Below, in pieces: positions 22,870 through 34,425 of a stretch of DNA of 64,000 bases. Source of the stretch: Talaromyces rugulosus (lineage: Eukaryota; Ascomycota; Eurotiomycetes; Eurotiales; Trichocomaceae). Position numbers and translations under genes: made by a program. The notes under the pieces were generated by a model that saw only the letters and a list, made by a program, of their open reading frames with translations, did no database searches and was not told the DNA's origin. The stretch is taken from positions 3,906,001 to 3,970,000 of the forward strand of contig NC_049563.1 of assembly GCF_013368755.1 (NCBI RefSeq), given 5' to 3'. How positions within the stretch are numbered: position 1 is the first letter of the stretch; the number at the start of each line of letters is the position of its first letter.

Positions 22870-23337
22870 ACGTTTCGCCATTAAATTTCGCTTCTTTTGG
22901 GGTTCTCGGCCAGTGGGCTACTTAGGGAAACAAAATTCATACAGAAATAGTTGGCAATTGACGAAAGAAAGCTTACGATCCTCCCGTTCTTCATCATTTT
23001 CCGACGTTGGTTGTTGTTGGGTTTTATTGTAATATATAGATGTTCGGGAATTATATACTTGGATATCGATATCTTTTTTTCGTCTCTTCCAACTCGGAGC
23101 AGCCCACGAGGACTTGTCACCTTTTTTTTATCTTTCCTGTATTCAATTGATTCCCTTTTTTCGCGTTGGCTAGTTAATTCAGGTGTTCATGTTCAATTCT
23201 TGCATTAACGGTCGTACAACTTAGACTTATACTACTCTCACGTGGGTCGTTACCATGTGGTTTGTGGTATGTCAAGTTGTGGTAGTCCACATTCCAACCC
23301 GATGACGTCGAGTACTACTTTTATTTTTTCCCAAGCA
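22870..23337. other. Convergent 3' gap between the wall-protein and ACSS3-like genes
   Basis: 468 bp between stop codons. It is T-rich on the plus strand and includes TTTATTGTAATATATAG near 23020. The sequence is consistent with 3' UTRs; no gene seen. Confidence 0.45.
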
Positions 23338-25621
23338 TTACAGCTTCGCCTTAACCCTAAGTTTCTTCTTCTCCTCAAAATACTCCCTCACCTTCTTCCT
23401 TGCCACCTCCACAACCTCTACATCCTCCACCGTCGGCGGCACATTCACCTTGCCCTCATAATTTCCGTTATCCACAGCATTCTCAACAAGCTCGCGCAGT
23501 ACACGCCGAAGCGTCTTGCCGCTGCGCGTCTTGGGGATCATGCCGCGGCCCTGGATTATACCGCCGAGCGAGGCGATGGCGCCGATTTGGTCGCGGACGA
23601 GGGCGTTGATTTCGTTGAATAGGTCGACGGGAGGAGTGGCTGGTAGGTTTTCCTCGGGGCTGCTGCTGCGCGGCTGGATGAATGCAAATGGGAGGTGGCC
23701 CTTGAGCGGGTCTGGAATGCCGACGACGCTTGCTTCGCCGACGGATGGGTGGGAGAGGATGGCTTGTTCGATGGCGCCTGCAGAGTTTCAGTGAAAGTTA
23801 CAGTCAGACAGAAAGAAAGAGAGAGAGAGAAAGAGAAAGAGAGAAATACCCGTGCTGAAGCGGTGCGCAGCTACATTGATAATATCGTCTGATCGAGACA
23901 TGATGTGCACGTATCCATCCTCATCGATCAGCCCTGCATCGCCCGTGTCCACCCATCGCCCATTGAACCGCTTGAGATAGCCCTTGTAAAAGCGCTCCTC
24001 GTCGCTAAACAGCGTCGTAAACGCCGTGGGAGCCAGTGGGATAGCCATCACCACGTTGCCCATAGTCCCGCGAGGCACCTCGTTGCCGTCGTCGTCGACT
24101 ATGCGCACGTCAAAGCCTGGCGTTGGTTTCCCTGCAGAGCCGGGGCGCGCTGGAAGAGGGGTTGCTTGTTTCGTCTTGTCGCTATCACCACTAGTAGTAG
24201 TATGATAGCCCAGCTCGCCATGCAGCGCCAGCGCAGTAATGGGTGACCCAGACTCGGATGACCACCAGTTGTCAATCACCGCGGCTCCAGGCGCAGCATG
24301 CCTGCCCAGCAGATCCTGAAAAGTGCGGATGATGCTGGGCTCGCTTCGCTCTCCAGCCAAAAACAAAGCTCGCAGCGAGCGCAGACCGCCGCGCTGTCCA
24401 ATATCCGCCAAAAACCGGCTTTCTGGGTCATCCTTGCGCATGGCGCGGAGGGCCGTTGGCGCGGTGAAGAGTACGTTGACTTTGTTGCGCTCAACCACTC
24501 TCCAGAACTCGCCGGCGTCTGGTGTGCCAATGGGTTTCCCCTCGTATAGCACTGTAGTGGCGCCGACCAGCAGCGGTGCATAGAGGATGTACGAATGGCC
24601 GACGACCCAGCCGATATCAGACGCGCAGAACATGACGTCTCCGGGGCCTTTGATGCCAAAGACGGATTTTATAGACAGGCTGAGTCCAACTGCGTGTCCG
24701 CCGGCTTCACGTACCACTCCTTTTGGCAGTCCAGTCGTTCCTACCAATCATCAGTTGACAGTCTGAAATAGAGAATAGTAAAGGGTAGGGCGCACCACTA
24801 GTATAAATAACATAAAGCCCATCACTACTCCTGACTGGCACAGGCCCAGCGCGAATCCCGCGCATTCGGCCACTCTTGACAATGCGCTGCCAATTACGCT
24901 GCCCGCCGAGCTTGTCCGGATGGTTCCAGCGCAGCTGGTCGCGCTGCCAGACAATGACTTTTTGCGGCTTGAATGCGCTTTTGCTGATGGCACCTTCCAC
25001 GAGCGGCCGGTACGCCAGGGGCGCCTTGGAGCCCTCGATGCCGCACGAGGCCGTCATGATAGCGCGAGGTCGAGCAGCCTCGATTCGCTGGGCCAGCGAG
25101 GCCGCGGCGAATCCGCCAAAGACGGCAGAGTGGATTGCGCCGAGGCGTGCTATGGCGAGTGCGGCGAAGAGCGCGGCGGGGATCATGGGCACTGCTGAAG
25201 ATTAGTTGTATGCATTGTCAATTAATAGATATATAAACGTACTGTAGATGATGACAACGTCCCCCCTGCGCACGCCTTCCTCTCGCAACACGCCTGCGAG
25301 CACTTCTACCTCATCCTGAAGCTGTCGGTATGTATACGTCTCGCGCACGCCGGTGACAGCCGACTCCCAGATAATAGCGACATTGTCGCCGTTTCCGCAC
25401 TCGACATGGCGGTCCACGCAGTTGTAAGTGGTCGAGATCTCGCCGTCGGGGAACCAGGTCCAGTGGTCGTGCGTGCTGCCACTGCCAGGCAGGGTCTTGG
25501 TTGAGCGGCCGAGCGCTCGCGACGGCTGTTTATGCCAGTGCAGGTCCTGGGCGTGATGTCCCCAAAAGGCCTCGGGGTTTTGGATTGAGTGTTCGTGCAC
25601 AATGTCTTGTGGATGGGGCAT
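23338..25621 (-). CDS. Short-chain acyl-CoA synthetase, ACSS3/propionyl-CoA synthetase-like
   Basis: Four exons, 25621-25243, 25191-24796, 24740-23850 and 23777-23338, give 701 aa. The N-terminal ACS domain is visible (HEHSIQNPEAFWGHHAQDLHW, then TTYNCVDRHVECG). The core motifs are IYMPMIPAALFAALAIARLG, YTSGTTGLPKGVVRE (P-loop, spanning intron 2), DIGWVVGHSYILYAPLL, DNWWSSESGSPI, RWVDTGDAG and SRSDDIINVAAHRFSTG; the C-terminal Lys lies in PKTRSGKTLRRVLREL. These match acetyl/propionyl-CoA synthetases of the ACSS3 branch, which activate propionate or acetate. There is no obvious presequence; the start was taken as the first ATG before the conserved domain. The first intron ends at a tandem CAGCAG acceptor. 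Intron 3 carries a long CT microsatellite. Confidence 0.9.
23813..23846. repeat. (GA/CT)n-type microsatellite inside an intron
   Basis: On the plus strand the sequence is a run of GA and GAAA units, so on the coding strand it is a CT-rich tract beginning directly after the donor of intron 3 of the ACSS3-like gene. Length variation here would not change the protein. Confidence 0.75.
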
Positions 25622-26290
25622 TGTGGAGGTGGAGTTGATGGGACGTTAGTCACAGCTGCCTCGGTATGTAGCGGAGGGTCACCTCGTCAGACTCATACAC
25701 AGGTATAGTATATGCTGCTATATGGTATATAGACAAACACGGATATAGACTGAACCAAATTTATATAGATGAAGGTACAAGATGAAGAGCCGAGGACGAA
25801 GGGATGAGCAAGTCAGCCGAGCAGCCCAATGAGATAATGACAGGAGCTCCGGTGGAGCCCGGGGAAGCTCCCCGCACTCTACTTTATTCTCTCTTCTCCG
25901 GATTTACGTACGATGTGTTATTGAATGTCATTGCACAAAGCGTTTGCCATGTATCCGTTGTTATCTTCTATATCAATTGATCCATTTATTCCCGAGCTGG
26001 TGCACTAAATCCCACTTTTTCTCCATCACCACGATGTGTAGTACCGTTTCTCCAGTGTTGTCCTGTCTGTTCACATCCGCATTCTTCTTTATCAGAAGTC
26101 TTAATAGATCCCATTGACCATTAGTTTATGTGAGTACTAACCCAGCTTATTTCTTAGGTGATATAATCCACTCTAGGGCTATTTAATGGGGTCAAAGTGT
26201 TTTACATTCGTGACACCCTGGAAATTTTTTGAATAAACTTGTCCACTAATGAAAGCACGTACACACTCCATCAAAATCAACAACCTCACA
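25622..26290. promoter_or_regulatory. Upstream region of the ACSS3-like gene
   Basis: 670 bp with no convincing open frame. A short near-palindrome of GC-rich sequence (GGAGCTCCGGTGGAGCCC, followed by GGGGAAGCTCCCC) occurs at about 25843-25876. The remainder is mixed to AT-rich. Confidence 0.35.
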
Positions 26291-26499
26291 ATGTCACCGT
26301 CTCTGCAAGGTATTGTTCATATTATTCTTCGTACGAATATTGGCCAAATGTTTACAGACAAGTAAGTATCAGATATATTTTTCGATTTGCCATCGCTCAC
26401 TAAGCCCAGCACTATGATCCCACGGCAACGGCCAGCAATACCCTGGCAGCTGGCACAATCGTCGACGAGCGTAGAGGTCCCTTTGATTTTCCAGATTAG
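26291..26499 (+). CDS. Possible two-exon micro-gene, 37 aa, unknown
   Basis: ATG at 26291 opens MSPSLQ. A 95-nt intron (26310-26404, GTATTG to ACTAAG) joins in phase to AQHYDPTATASNTLAAGTI, continuing in the same frame through a short acidic tail to TAG at 26497-26499. The peptide ends in PFDFPD. The composition looks protein-like, but the length is too small to exclude chance. It could also be the surviving end of a larger lost gene. No function can be proposed. Confidence 0.28.
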
Positions 26500-27825
26500 T
26501 CGTTGGCCGCGGTATTCCTAGTAACGGAATTCAGATTAGAAAAACTGCTCCAGAGGCGAAACTTGTTATTCAATGCCTTGGCATTGACTTCAACGGAGTC
26601 CCGAGCGAACAGCCAGATCTCTTCAATCCTCCGTACAAAATTAACTAGGATTGTGCAGGCTTCCGCAGCGTTTTTCCTGTACTTGACGCTTTCATGAGGA
26701 TGACCAAGACAAAAGCTGAGGGATGGTCCCATAATAGAGGAAGGAGGCGGTCTTTCGGGGGTTCACAATCAGCGATGAATCGCTAGGTGACAGACGAGTC
26801 CACGATACATGTCAAGTATTTTAAAGGAAATATCAATTGATTGTATAGGAGAGCCCTTTTGTTTATTTTTATGTATATAATATACTTGTTGGACATGTTA
26901 TTAATGAGAAGAAGATATATAGCCTATAGCCGAGGCGAATTATGATAATCTAGAGATGCTTGTTGTAGAGTTTTCAAGTAGTAATACATGTACAGTTTGA
27001 GCCAACAGCCACACAGCCGTGGCTTTTTCTCCGTCACCCAGAGTCGACTGGTTACTCCGTACTATCATACTACTACTTAGTATGTATATTCTATGTATAT
27101 TCTATGTGTACTACGGTATGTCTACTATATGTACTGGATGTACTACAAAAGGACAAACTCAAGTAACATCATTGGCTATCACAAAGCGGTCAGGGTATCT
27201 CTTCAAAATATGTGCGGTACGCTCAACGTTCTTCAGAACACTTTTTCGTGCGATTCCTTGCCCCTGATGGCTTTGCAGACAGGCCTGCTGATAAGTCGCT
27301 GCCACGACAAAACACGCCCATGATGTCCATTCCAGCAGCGGTGGCTGGGAACAGGGACCGAGGTCTCGGTCGGACTGAGCTCATCGAGCCCGGTCATTCT
27401 ATGGCGACAAACAAAAGGCCGACGGTCTCCTTAAACCAAAAAAAAAAAAGTAAAAATAAAAATAAGATCGGCAACAAGCGGTAAATAAGGTGAAAAAGAT
27501 GCGGGTGAAGCTGGGTGGAACTGACCTGACCGTCTCTGGAAAATGGTGTACGCAAGAAAAAAAAAAAGAAAAAAAAAAAAGAGACAGATAAAATGCAGAT
27601 ATACCCAACCCCATAGGACAGAATAGCACCGTATACAACACAGAGAGCTGCTAAGAGCTAAGAAGCGAGAACAAGACACTGGTTCTTCGCATTTGCCATC
27701 ACAGATGCATAGATTGAAAAACCGTTTAACTCAGGGAAAGCCACGCTCAAATATGCAGAAGAAGAGAAGTAAAAGAAAAGAAGGAAATATAAGGAATCGT
27801 TCGTCAGACGAAATGAATGTCGTAT
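26500..27825. other. Intergenic, 1.3 kb, downstream of rasB
   Basis: Mixed AT-rich sequence, one exact TACTCCGTA motif at 27053-27061, and A-tracts at 27440-27451 and 27557-27580. Open frames here are poly-Phe/Lys shadows of the A-tracts. The part nearest 27825 is the likely rasB 3' UTR. Confidence 0.45.
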
Positions 27826-28606
27826 TCACAGAATGAAACATTTTCGGTGTGGACGGGCACGATCAGGGCGAAAGGCCTTCGGATACTCCGGGTTTGCATC
27901 CCGGTCACGGTGTTGACCGGCGAATCCGGTCGTTCTTCGCTCCTGTATACGGCCGCCTTGCTGTTGCTGTCGTTGTTGGCGCAGCAGTCGCACCACGTCG
28001 TAAAATGCCTTTTCGACGTTGATGCAGCTCTTGGCGGATGCCTCGACGAATTCGCAGCCCAGTTCTTTGGCGAGCGCGGATCCTTCTTGGGCCGAGACAG
28101 CACGCTCCACGGCCTTGTCGCTTTTGTTGCCAACAAGCATCACGGGCACGGGGCCAGATCCACCAGAAGTCGCCAGGGGCGATCCGAGATAGCTGCCGCC
28201 GGTGGGAGAGCCCGAGTTGGCCGACTCCTTGACCATTTGGATCTGGTTGTAGAACTTGGTAATGCGACTGAACGAGGCGCGAGACGTAATACTATAAACA
28301 AGCACAAAGCCCTCGCCGTCCCGGATCCATTGGTCTCGCAGGGCCGTATACTCCTCTTGGCCGGCCGTGTCCAAGACCTCGAGCATGCATGACTGCTGGT
28401 CGATGACGACTTGTTTCCGGTAGGAGTCTTCGATGGTGGGATCGTAAGTTTCCACGAAATGGTTTAAACAAAGCTGGATTTATTAGCGACGAAAATAATA
28501 CATTTTGCAGTGTATCTATCCAACCTACCTGGATGGTCAGTGCTGTTTTGCCGACACCTCCGTCGCCCAACACCACCAGTTTATACAGTGTCATTTTTCC
28601 CGCCAT
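27826..28606 (-). CDS. rasB: Ras-family small GTPase RasB
   Basis: Exons 28606-28529 and 28473-27826 give 241 aa, about 50 more than classical Ras. G1 is GDGGVGKT (residues 14-21), switch I holds YDPTIEDSYRKQV, G3 is DTAGQE (61-66), G4 NKSD (142-145) and G5 EASAKS. The tail ends CFIL, a CaaX box whose final Leu predicts geranylgeranylation. The sequence MAGKMTLYKLVVLGDGGVGK matches Aspergillus RasB rather than RasA. Between helix 3 and the NKSD strand is a Gly/Ser-rich insert of about 20 residues (111-133), which RasA lacks. A Gln/Arg-rich hypervariable region follows. Known role: hyphal growth, branching and conidiation. The intron splits the P-loop exon from switch I. No activating substitution is seen at the Gly-12/Gln-61 equivalents. 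Confidence 0.92.
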
Positions 28607-31255
28607 GACTGCGGAATGGCTTCTCCCTCCTTTGAGGAAGACCGCACCAGCAGCTGTCTGCTTGCGATTATAATATGATTCGTTGGTACTGAAATTTTTT
28701 GGTGATCGGAAGAGAGCGTGGTGGCAGTGTCAGGTCAGAGCTCCGGCGGCTTCGGTGGGGTCGCTTGTGAGGGGGAATTGGTTATAGGGGTGGATATGAG
28801 ATGAGACCTGCGGGGGGGGCTCAATCAGACCGAGGAAGCGAGATGCTGCGACTGGACACAGAAGCAGAAGCAGAAACAGGCGAGAACTGGAGAGTTGGAG
28901 CGCTGGTGATTGGCGTTGACAAGGGAGGGAACAGGCGGAATTAATGGTTGCTGTCGTGCCACGCTAGACCGGACCACGCTAGGTTTGAGGAAACGCCAGC
29001 AGGAAAGCAAAGAGGAGCGAGACAGACAATCGAATAATAGCAAGAATGCTCGACAGAGAGGGGGGATGGCCATGTCCAGTCGCCCCCGTCGAGACCGGCG
29101 GTGGACACTGACTAAACCAACAGAGACTTATCTCACTGCGGGGCCGCCGGGGCCAAGCGCCGTCCGCTGTGCCCGAAGCGGAAGGTCTAGACTTTTTTTT
29201 ATTTCATTTTTAATTATTATTTGATTGTTTACGGAGTGCACTGTTTTATATTAATATTATGTCTTCTTTCCTGCTATATACTGTGATGTCTGGTATGCGT
29301 ATAGGTGTAGGGTTGCAGGTAGGGTAAGCCCTATCTCCGCTGGGCTCGTGTTCAACGGTCCAACCTACTGGCATTCTTGCCAAGGGATCGCCAGAGCCAC
29401 TACATGTACATTATTGATTGAGTAGTACATGGCTTTGGGCTTCCTTTTGTATAATAATATCAATGACTGGCTGTGACAGCTGGTGGATGATACTGCCAGA
29501 GTTCTGCGCGTCTACCTCGGTAAAACTTGAAAATCGAGGCCAAATTAGCCATTGATGAAAGCAGCCGCATATCGGCCAACTCGACAATCTCTCTCCAAGG
29601 GCGCTAGTTGCAGTGCGACAAAGTCGTATGACTGTGGACTATGATGCGATGACGGCACCATCTCTTTTGTTGACGAAAGCGACCGGAAAGTCATCGAAAG
29701 CTCCAAGTATATATTATTGGCCGGCTTTCTTGATCTCTGAATGGTAGGATGCTGTACCCTGCAACCCTTTATCGACGGATTCGACGGTGTCTAGTAGCTC
29801 AGTAGAGATGTTACCATCGCATCAACCCCGGTTCGATGAATGATCTCGATGTTCCGTTCCTGTTGAAGGATCCAAACTCAGCATCAGGGTCGGATTTTTC
29901 CGGGCTAGGGCAATAATCACGGCCAGGCTCATAATCTCTTTGACTTTGAGCCTCCGAGGGAAAACTGGCTCGATTATGGTGTTGTGGGAGGAAGGGAGAG
30001 GGAAGTGTTTGTCAGTGTCTCGTCAAGACAGCCGCACGTGACTTTTCTGTCCGTGAAGAAATTCCCCAAACGGGCTAGCGCCGTCCCGGGTGCCTGCTTC
30101 CTGGGACTTTCTTTTTCTCTTCCTCCTTTTCTGCTCTTGTCAGTCTGTCTCTCTCTTTCTCCCTCGGTCAACAGTTGCTGTTCTCTCTTTGTCGTCTGTA
30201 CTCTTGTCTTTTCAGAGCTACCATTAAGTGCATTAATATCGACTAAGCGAACACAACCACGGCATCGGACGACGGACACGGCCAAAAACATGGTTCGCTC
30301 CACAGTCGCGTATCTTAGCCTCACCACTAGCCTCTACCGACTCACGGCCAACACATGCTCCCAAAGCTTGATTAGCTCGTATTAGTGTGACTCTATGGCC
30401 AATGCATCTTGTCACGGGCCACCGGCACCAGCTGCGGCGCTGCCCCTCGATGAGCACGAGTCTGTTGATCCCGGAAACATTCCGACTCTATATCGAGCAT
30501 TCTAGCAGGAAAAAGAAATATGTCGGCATATAATCAGTATTAGGCGGTTGATCCTGCTGGAGCCCGGCTCCTTCGACAATCTACTAGGCAATAACTATCA
30601 CGAGACTACAGAGTACTAACCAGGCTTTAGCCAGTATGCTAGCCAGCTGTCAGATCTCAATGGCGTCCGCGCAGACCGTTAACGACCGCGATTAATATTA
30701 ATGCTTCCCGTTGCCGGGCCGGTGACAGGACAGGGATCCGACTCGACAATTCTTTGCCCATGCTTGGGTTTTTGTTCAAAACGACGGCGTCAAACCGGTT
30801 CTTTTCCGGGATGTTAATTCCAACCGCTTCTAATAATACTCCGTTCGAGGGGCACCCCAAACGTACTTTCTCAGGGATGGAGACGGCGGAGTTTTGGACA
30901 AGTGAATGGATAGATGGCCCGGTTTAGAAAAAAAGTGCGAGTTTAACATGCCGGTAGATCTGCCAATGCTTCTCCTGATGCCTCCTGGTCCCCCCTGATG
31001 ACACGTCATGAGTTGAGCAAGTACGATCACCAAGTGATATCTAGGAAACCTCAAAGTTGGATGGGGGTCGTTTTACACATACGGAGTATAATCCATGCAT
31101 ATTAGTAATACATGTAGCGGGGTAAGTTGACGTACATGTAGAACAGCACCACATCAATTCAACGTTGTTACCAACATATATAATTCAATATCAACTCAAT
31201 CGATAACTCAATCAATAACCAGTAACTACCCAACCACTTGAAACGAGAAATAAAA
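28607..31255. other. Intergenic, 2.6 kb, rasB promoter and CinA-gene promoter
   Basis: The left end is the rasB upstream region. At about 30105-30230 the plus strand is strongly CT-rich and is followed by AAAACATGG at 30291 opening only 31 codons (see findings). Exact TACGGAGTA lies at 31080-31088. A TACATGTA-rich patch occurs at 31108-31140. No tRNA-like cloverleaf was recognised. Confidence 0.45.
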
Positions 31256-31956
31256 ATGGCCGAATCACAATTCCCGCCATCGTCGCTCCGGCCTCTGCTG
31301 CAAGAAGTCGCAACTCTACTCAAAGAACGAAAGGAAACCGTATCCGTTGCAGAGACGGTACTTTCTCACCTAAAGTCAACTGATACCTCTCATATATATA
31401 CTAATTTATACTTGTCAAGGCTGCTGGCGGTCTCATCTCTGCCGTTCTCCTCTCGGTTCCTGGCGCTTCAACATACTACCGCGGCGGTCTCACCGTACGT
31501 ATTCCTCCTTTCTGATATCCCAACGTAATGTATTCAGATACTAAGATGAAGCCAGGTATACACCCTCCCATCGCGCGTCGCCTTTGCCGGCTGGACACCC
31601 GAAGCCATCAACACATACACCGGTCCGACGACTGATATCGTTGCCGGCCTGGCCGAGCACACGCGCTCAACACTGCAGTCGACGTATACCGTTTCGGAGA
31701 GCGGGACTGCTGGGCCTGGCGGAGGGACGACGCCGAACAGAGTTCCGTCCGTTTTACTTTTATCTTACTTTGAGTCATGCTAATAAAAGTTAATAGGGGA
31801 ACGGTGTTTGTGGCAGTCGCAGCGCCCGATGGCAAGACGTATACCAGACAAGTCGACACGGGCCTGGGCGAGGACCGCGAGGGCAATATGGTTGCGTTTG
31901 CGGGCGAGGCGCTGAAGCTGCTTCGTGATGTGCTCAAGGGGGTTGCCAAGTTATAA
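31256..31956 (+). CDS. CinA C-terminal-domain protein (nicotinamide-nucleotide amidase, PncC-like)
   Basis: Four exons, 31256-31357, 31420-31494, 31556-31746 and 31797-31956, give 175 aa. After a short lead the spliced frame reads TVSVAETAAGGLISAVLLSV and PGASTYYRGGLTVYTLPSR, the diagnostic SxAESxTGG-type core of CinA C-terminal domains with Ser/Thr-Ala-Glu-Thr-Ala. SGTAGPGGGTTPNRVPGTVF follows, matching the GxTGP-GGTxxKPVGTV motif across the third intron. Known bacterial activity: deamidation of nicotinamide mononucleotide to nicotinate mononucleotide, an NAD-recycling step. The fungal proteins keep the domain alone, without the N-terminal MoaB-like part, as here. The donor of intron 3 (GTCCGT) is non-consensus at position 3 but gives the only in-frame join. 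Its convergent neighbour ends 80 bp away. Confidence 0.82.
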
Positions 31957-32036
31957 AAGTAGAATAAGAAGAAATAAATTGTCGCTTTATACGTAACGTT
32001 ACATAGTTCAGACATGTCAAAACAGAAACAATAATC

Positions 32037-33884
32037 CTATTCCCTCCATGGGATGCTAAACGTCCCAACCCAGTCCTCGACTTCCTTTTTCAACTGCACA
32101 ATCTCTGAAATGTCGTCACCGTTGCCGACGTACTCGATAAACGCCTTGACGTTGCCCGGGTTCTTGCGGCCCTTGGCCTCGGCGCTTTCGCGCGCTGCCT
32201 TGTCGAGTTTCTGGGTGATTGTGACTGCGCGGTCGACGATGCCGCCCACGCGGCCAAAGTCCTCGGGTTGGAATCCGCGAGATGTCATGGCCGGTGTTCC
32301 CAGACGCAGACCGCCGGGCTTCAGGGCTGATTTGTCGCCTGGGACTGTGTTCTTGTTGGCAGCGACGCCGCAGAGCTCGAGGACACGCTCGACGCGCGCC
32401 CCGTCGACGCCGCGGTTCTTGAGGTCGACCAGAACCAGATGGTTGTCGGTGCCGCCAGAAACAATATTGTATCCGAGACCACCGTCCTTGACTGAATTGC
32501 CCAGTCGCTGGGCCAGAGCCTGTGCGTTGGCCAGCACGGTCTGCTGGTACGCCTTGAAATCCTTGGTCTGGGTTTGTGCAAGGGCCACTGCCAGTGCCGT
32601 GATGGTGTGGTTGTGAGGACCGCCCTGGTGGCCCGGGAAGACGGATGCATTGATAGGCCCCTCAAGATCGTATAGCTCCTTGTTGCCCTTTTTGTCTGTG
32701 CGGCGAACGCCCTTTCGGTAGAAGATCATGGCGCCGCGAGGACCGCGCAGGGACTTGTGCGTGGTTGTCGTGACTACATCCGAGTGAGGGAACGGCGACG
32801 GGATCACGTCGGCAGCGACAAGGCCAGAGATATGGGCCATGTCACTCAGCAGATACGCTCCGACCGAGTCGGCCACTTGGCGCATCCTGGTGTAGTCAAT
32901 TAGCCGACTGTAGGCAGACGTGCCAGCCACGATCAGTTTGGGCCGGTAGATCTGCGCCAGCTCTTCCAGTTGGTCGTAGTTGATGAGGCCCGTCGATTCG
33001 TCGAGGCGGTATGGAACAGTCTCAAAGTATTTTGAAACAAAGGAAATCTTCTTCGTCGGTGTTTGGTAGCCGTGTGACAGGTGGCCGCCATGGGGCAGAT
33101 CCAGACCCATCAGACGATCGTGTACGTTCAGCAGCGCCGAATAGGCATACAAGTTGGCGGGCGAGCCGGACAAAGCTTGAAATTGGCAAGTCAGGCCGTG
33201 TTCACGTTTACCACCACCCATCCTGCTCACCTTGTACGTTGACTCCCCACTCCTCCGGGTCCAATCTGAAAGACTCGAGGGCACGCTTCTGGCACAGCGA
33301 TTCCGCTTCGTCGATAAACTCGTTTCCGCCGTAATACCGAGCTCCGGGATATCCTTCTGAATACTTATCTACACAAGAAGATGGTTGGTTAGGAGCTGTG
33401 AAGCTTTGGGTCCTGGTAGAGCTTACTTTGCATGACACTGCCGAGAGCATCTAGCACCGCCTGAGAGGTAAAGTTCTCTGACGGGATCAAGTTGATGAAA
33501 TGTTTCTGTCGTCTTTTCTCCTGCATGCATCTTTAACATCGTCTCTAGTCATAACTGTTCTGGGACGAACCTTTTGCAGGATATTGTAGACTGTGGGGTC
33601 GGCTTCCTCGAGGTGGGTGGAGAGCAGCTGCGGGGGAACAAACGGTCAGTGACACTCTTCGCAGCATAAATATCAGGAATTGCGAGCAATCTGAAGTTAA
33701 AACGTACCTGATGCTGTCCATCCTGGCTGTCAGAAACATGGCGCCTCTGCAGGGCTGCACCGGGGGCAAGACGCTCTATCAGATGTGAGGGGCGTCGAGC
33801 AGCTGCTGGAGCTCTCAGAGCGTCTCCAGCCAAGAGCAGCCTCGAGGCCTGGCGGCCGCAGCGGTTCCAAGTCATTGAGGACAT
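32037..33884 (-). CDS. shm1: Serine hydroxymethyltransferase, mitochondrial
   Basis: Five exons, 33884-33708, 33627-33571, 33520-33427, 33368-33231 and 33175-32037, give 534 aa. The N-terminus is an Arg/Ala/Leu-rich presequence with no acidic residue for the first 20 positions ([20 protein letters not shown]), so this is the mitochondrial paralogue. The enzyme proper begins at [18 protein letters not shown] and keeps all SHMT landmarks: [63 protein letters not shown], and the PLP lysine in [16 protein letters not shown] (about residue 297). Reaction: L-serine + tetrahydrofolate to glycine + methylene-THF; in mitochondria it works with the glycine cleavage system. Nothing appears missing. The ATG chosen is the one giving the full presequence; an upstream in-frame Met gives no better signal. 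Confidence 0.95.
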
Positions 33885-34425
33885 GCAAGGCAAAGGACAG
33901 CGTCGTCGTCCGTCGTCAGGCAAGCAATAATATGATTAAAAGACAAGAAAAGCGTCGAGGAACGGACGATGTCGATAGATAACGGCGACCGAAGCTGTCC
34001 GTATTCCGCGGGAAACGGCCTGTGGCACGTGCACACGCCAAGACACCGCCCTTTTTTCCCCAACTTTCCCGCCCTCGCGAAGTTTTCTTCTCTTCTTCAC
34101 ACAACTAAATCCAAGATGAAGAGACGGCCTCTTCGGCTTTCCCAGCTCTCGCGCTGGCTCGCTCCTCGGAGTGCGCTCGGCGTGGGCGGTGCTGATATGT
34201 CCCGGGCCCAAGTCACCATCCTTTGAGGGACAATTTGAAACAATCCGATTGGAATGTTGTGTCTTCTTTCATTTCACTTGTCGTGTTATGCTGGTTTTCA
34301 ATCACCCATTTCTCAGAAACTTTCTCTACAATAATTTAATATCATTATCAAAACAACACTTCCCTCGCAGCATTGATCCCACTGATGTCCCATTTCTGCG
34401 GCGCTGTCTTTTCCATCCAAATCGA
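33885..34425. other. Upstream region of shm1; border of the accessory block
   Basis: The first 250 bp hold GC-rich sequence typical of a housekeeping promoter. From about 34230 the DNA turns AT-rich and begins the gene-poor block. No open frame is convincing. Confidence 0.4.

Noticed and set aside
27399..27679. Minus-strand frames rich in Phe and Ser downstream of rasB
   Set aside because: They translate A/T homopolymers; no membrane protein pattern beyond the low-complexity run.
29825..29850. GGTTCGAT string resembling a tRNA T-loop
   Set aside because: No paired T-stem, anticodon arm or acceptor stem can be folded around it. No tRNA was accepted anywhere in the window.
29984..30385. 133-codon plus-strand frame
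   Set aside because: Starts at a non-ATG codon and follows a CT-rich tract, giving Ser/Leu/Pro repeats; not protein-like. The tract itself is reported as a finding.
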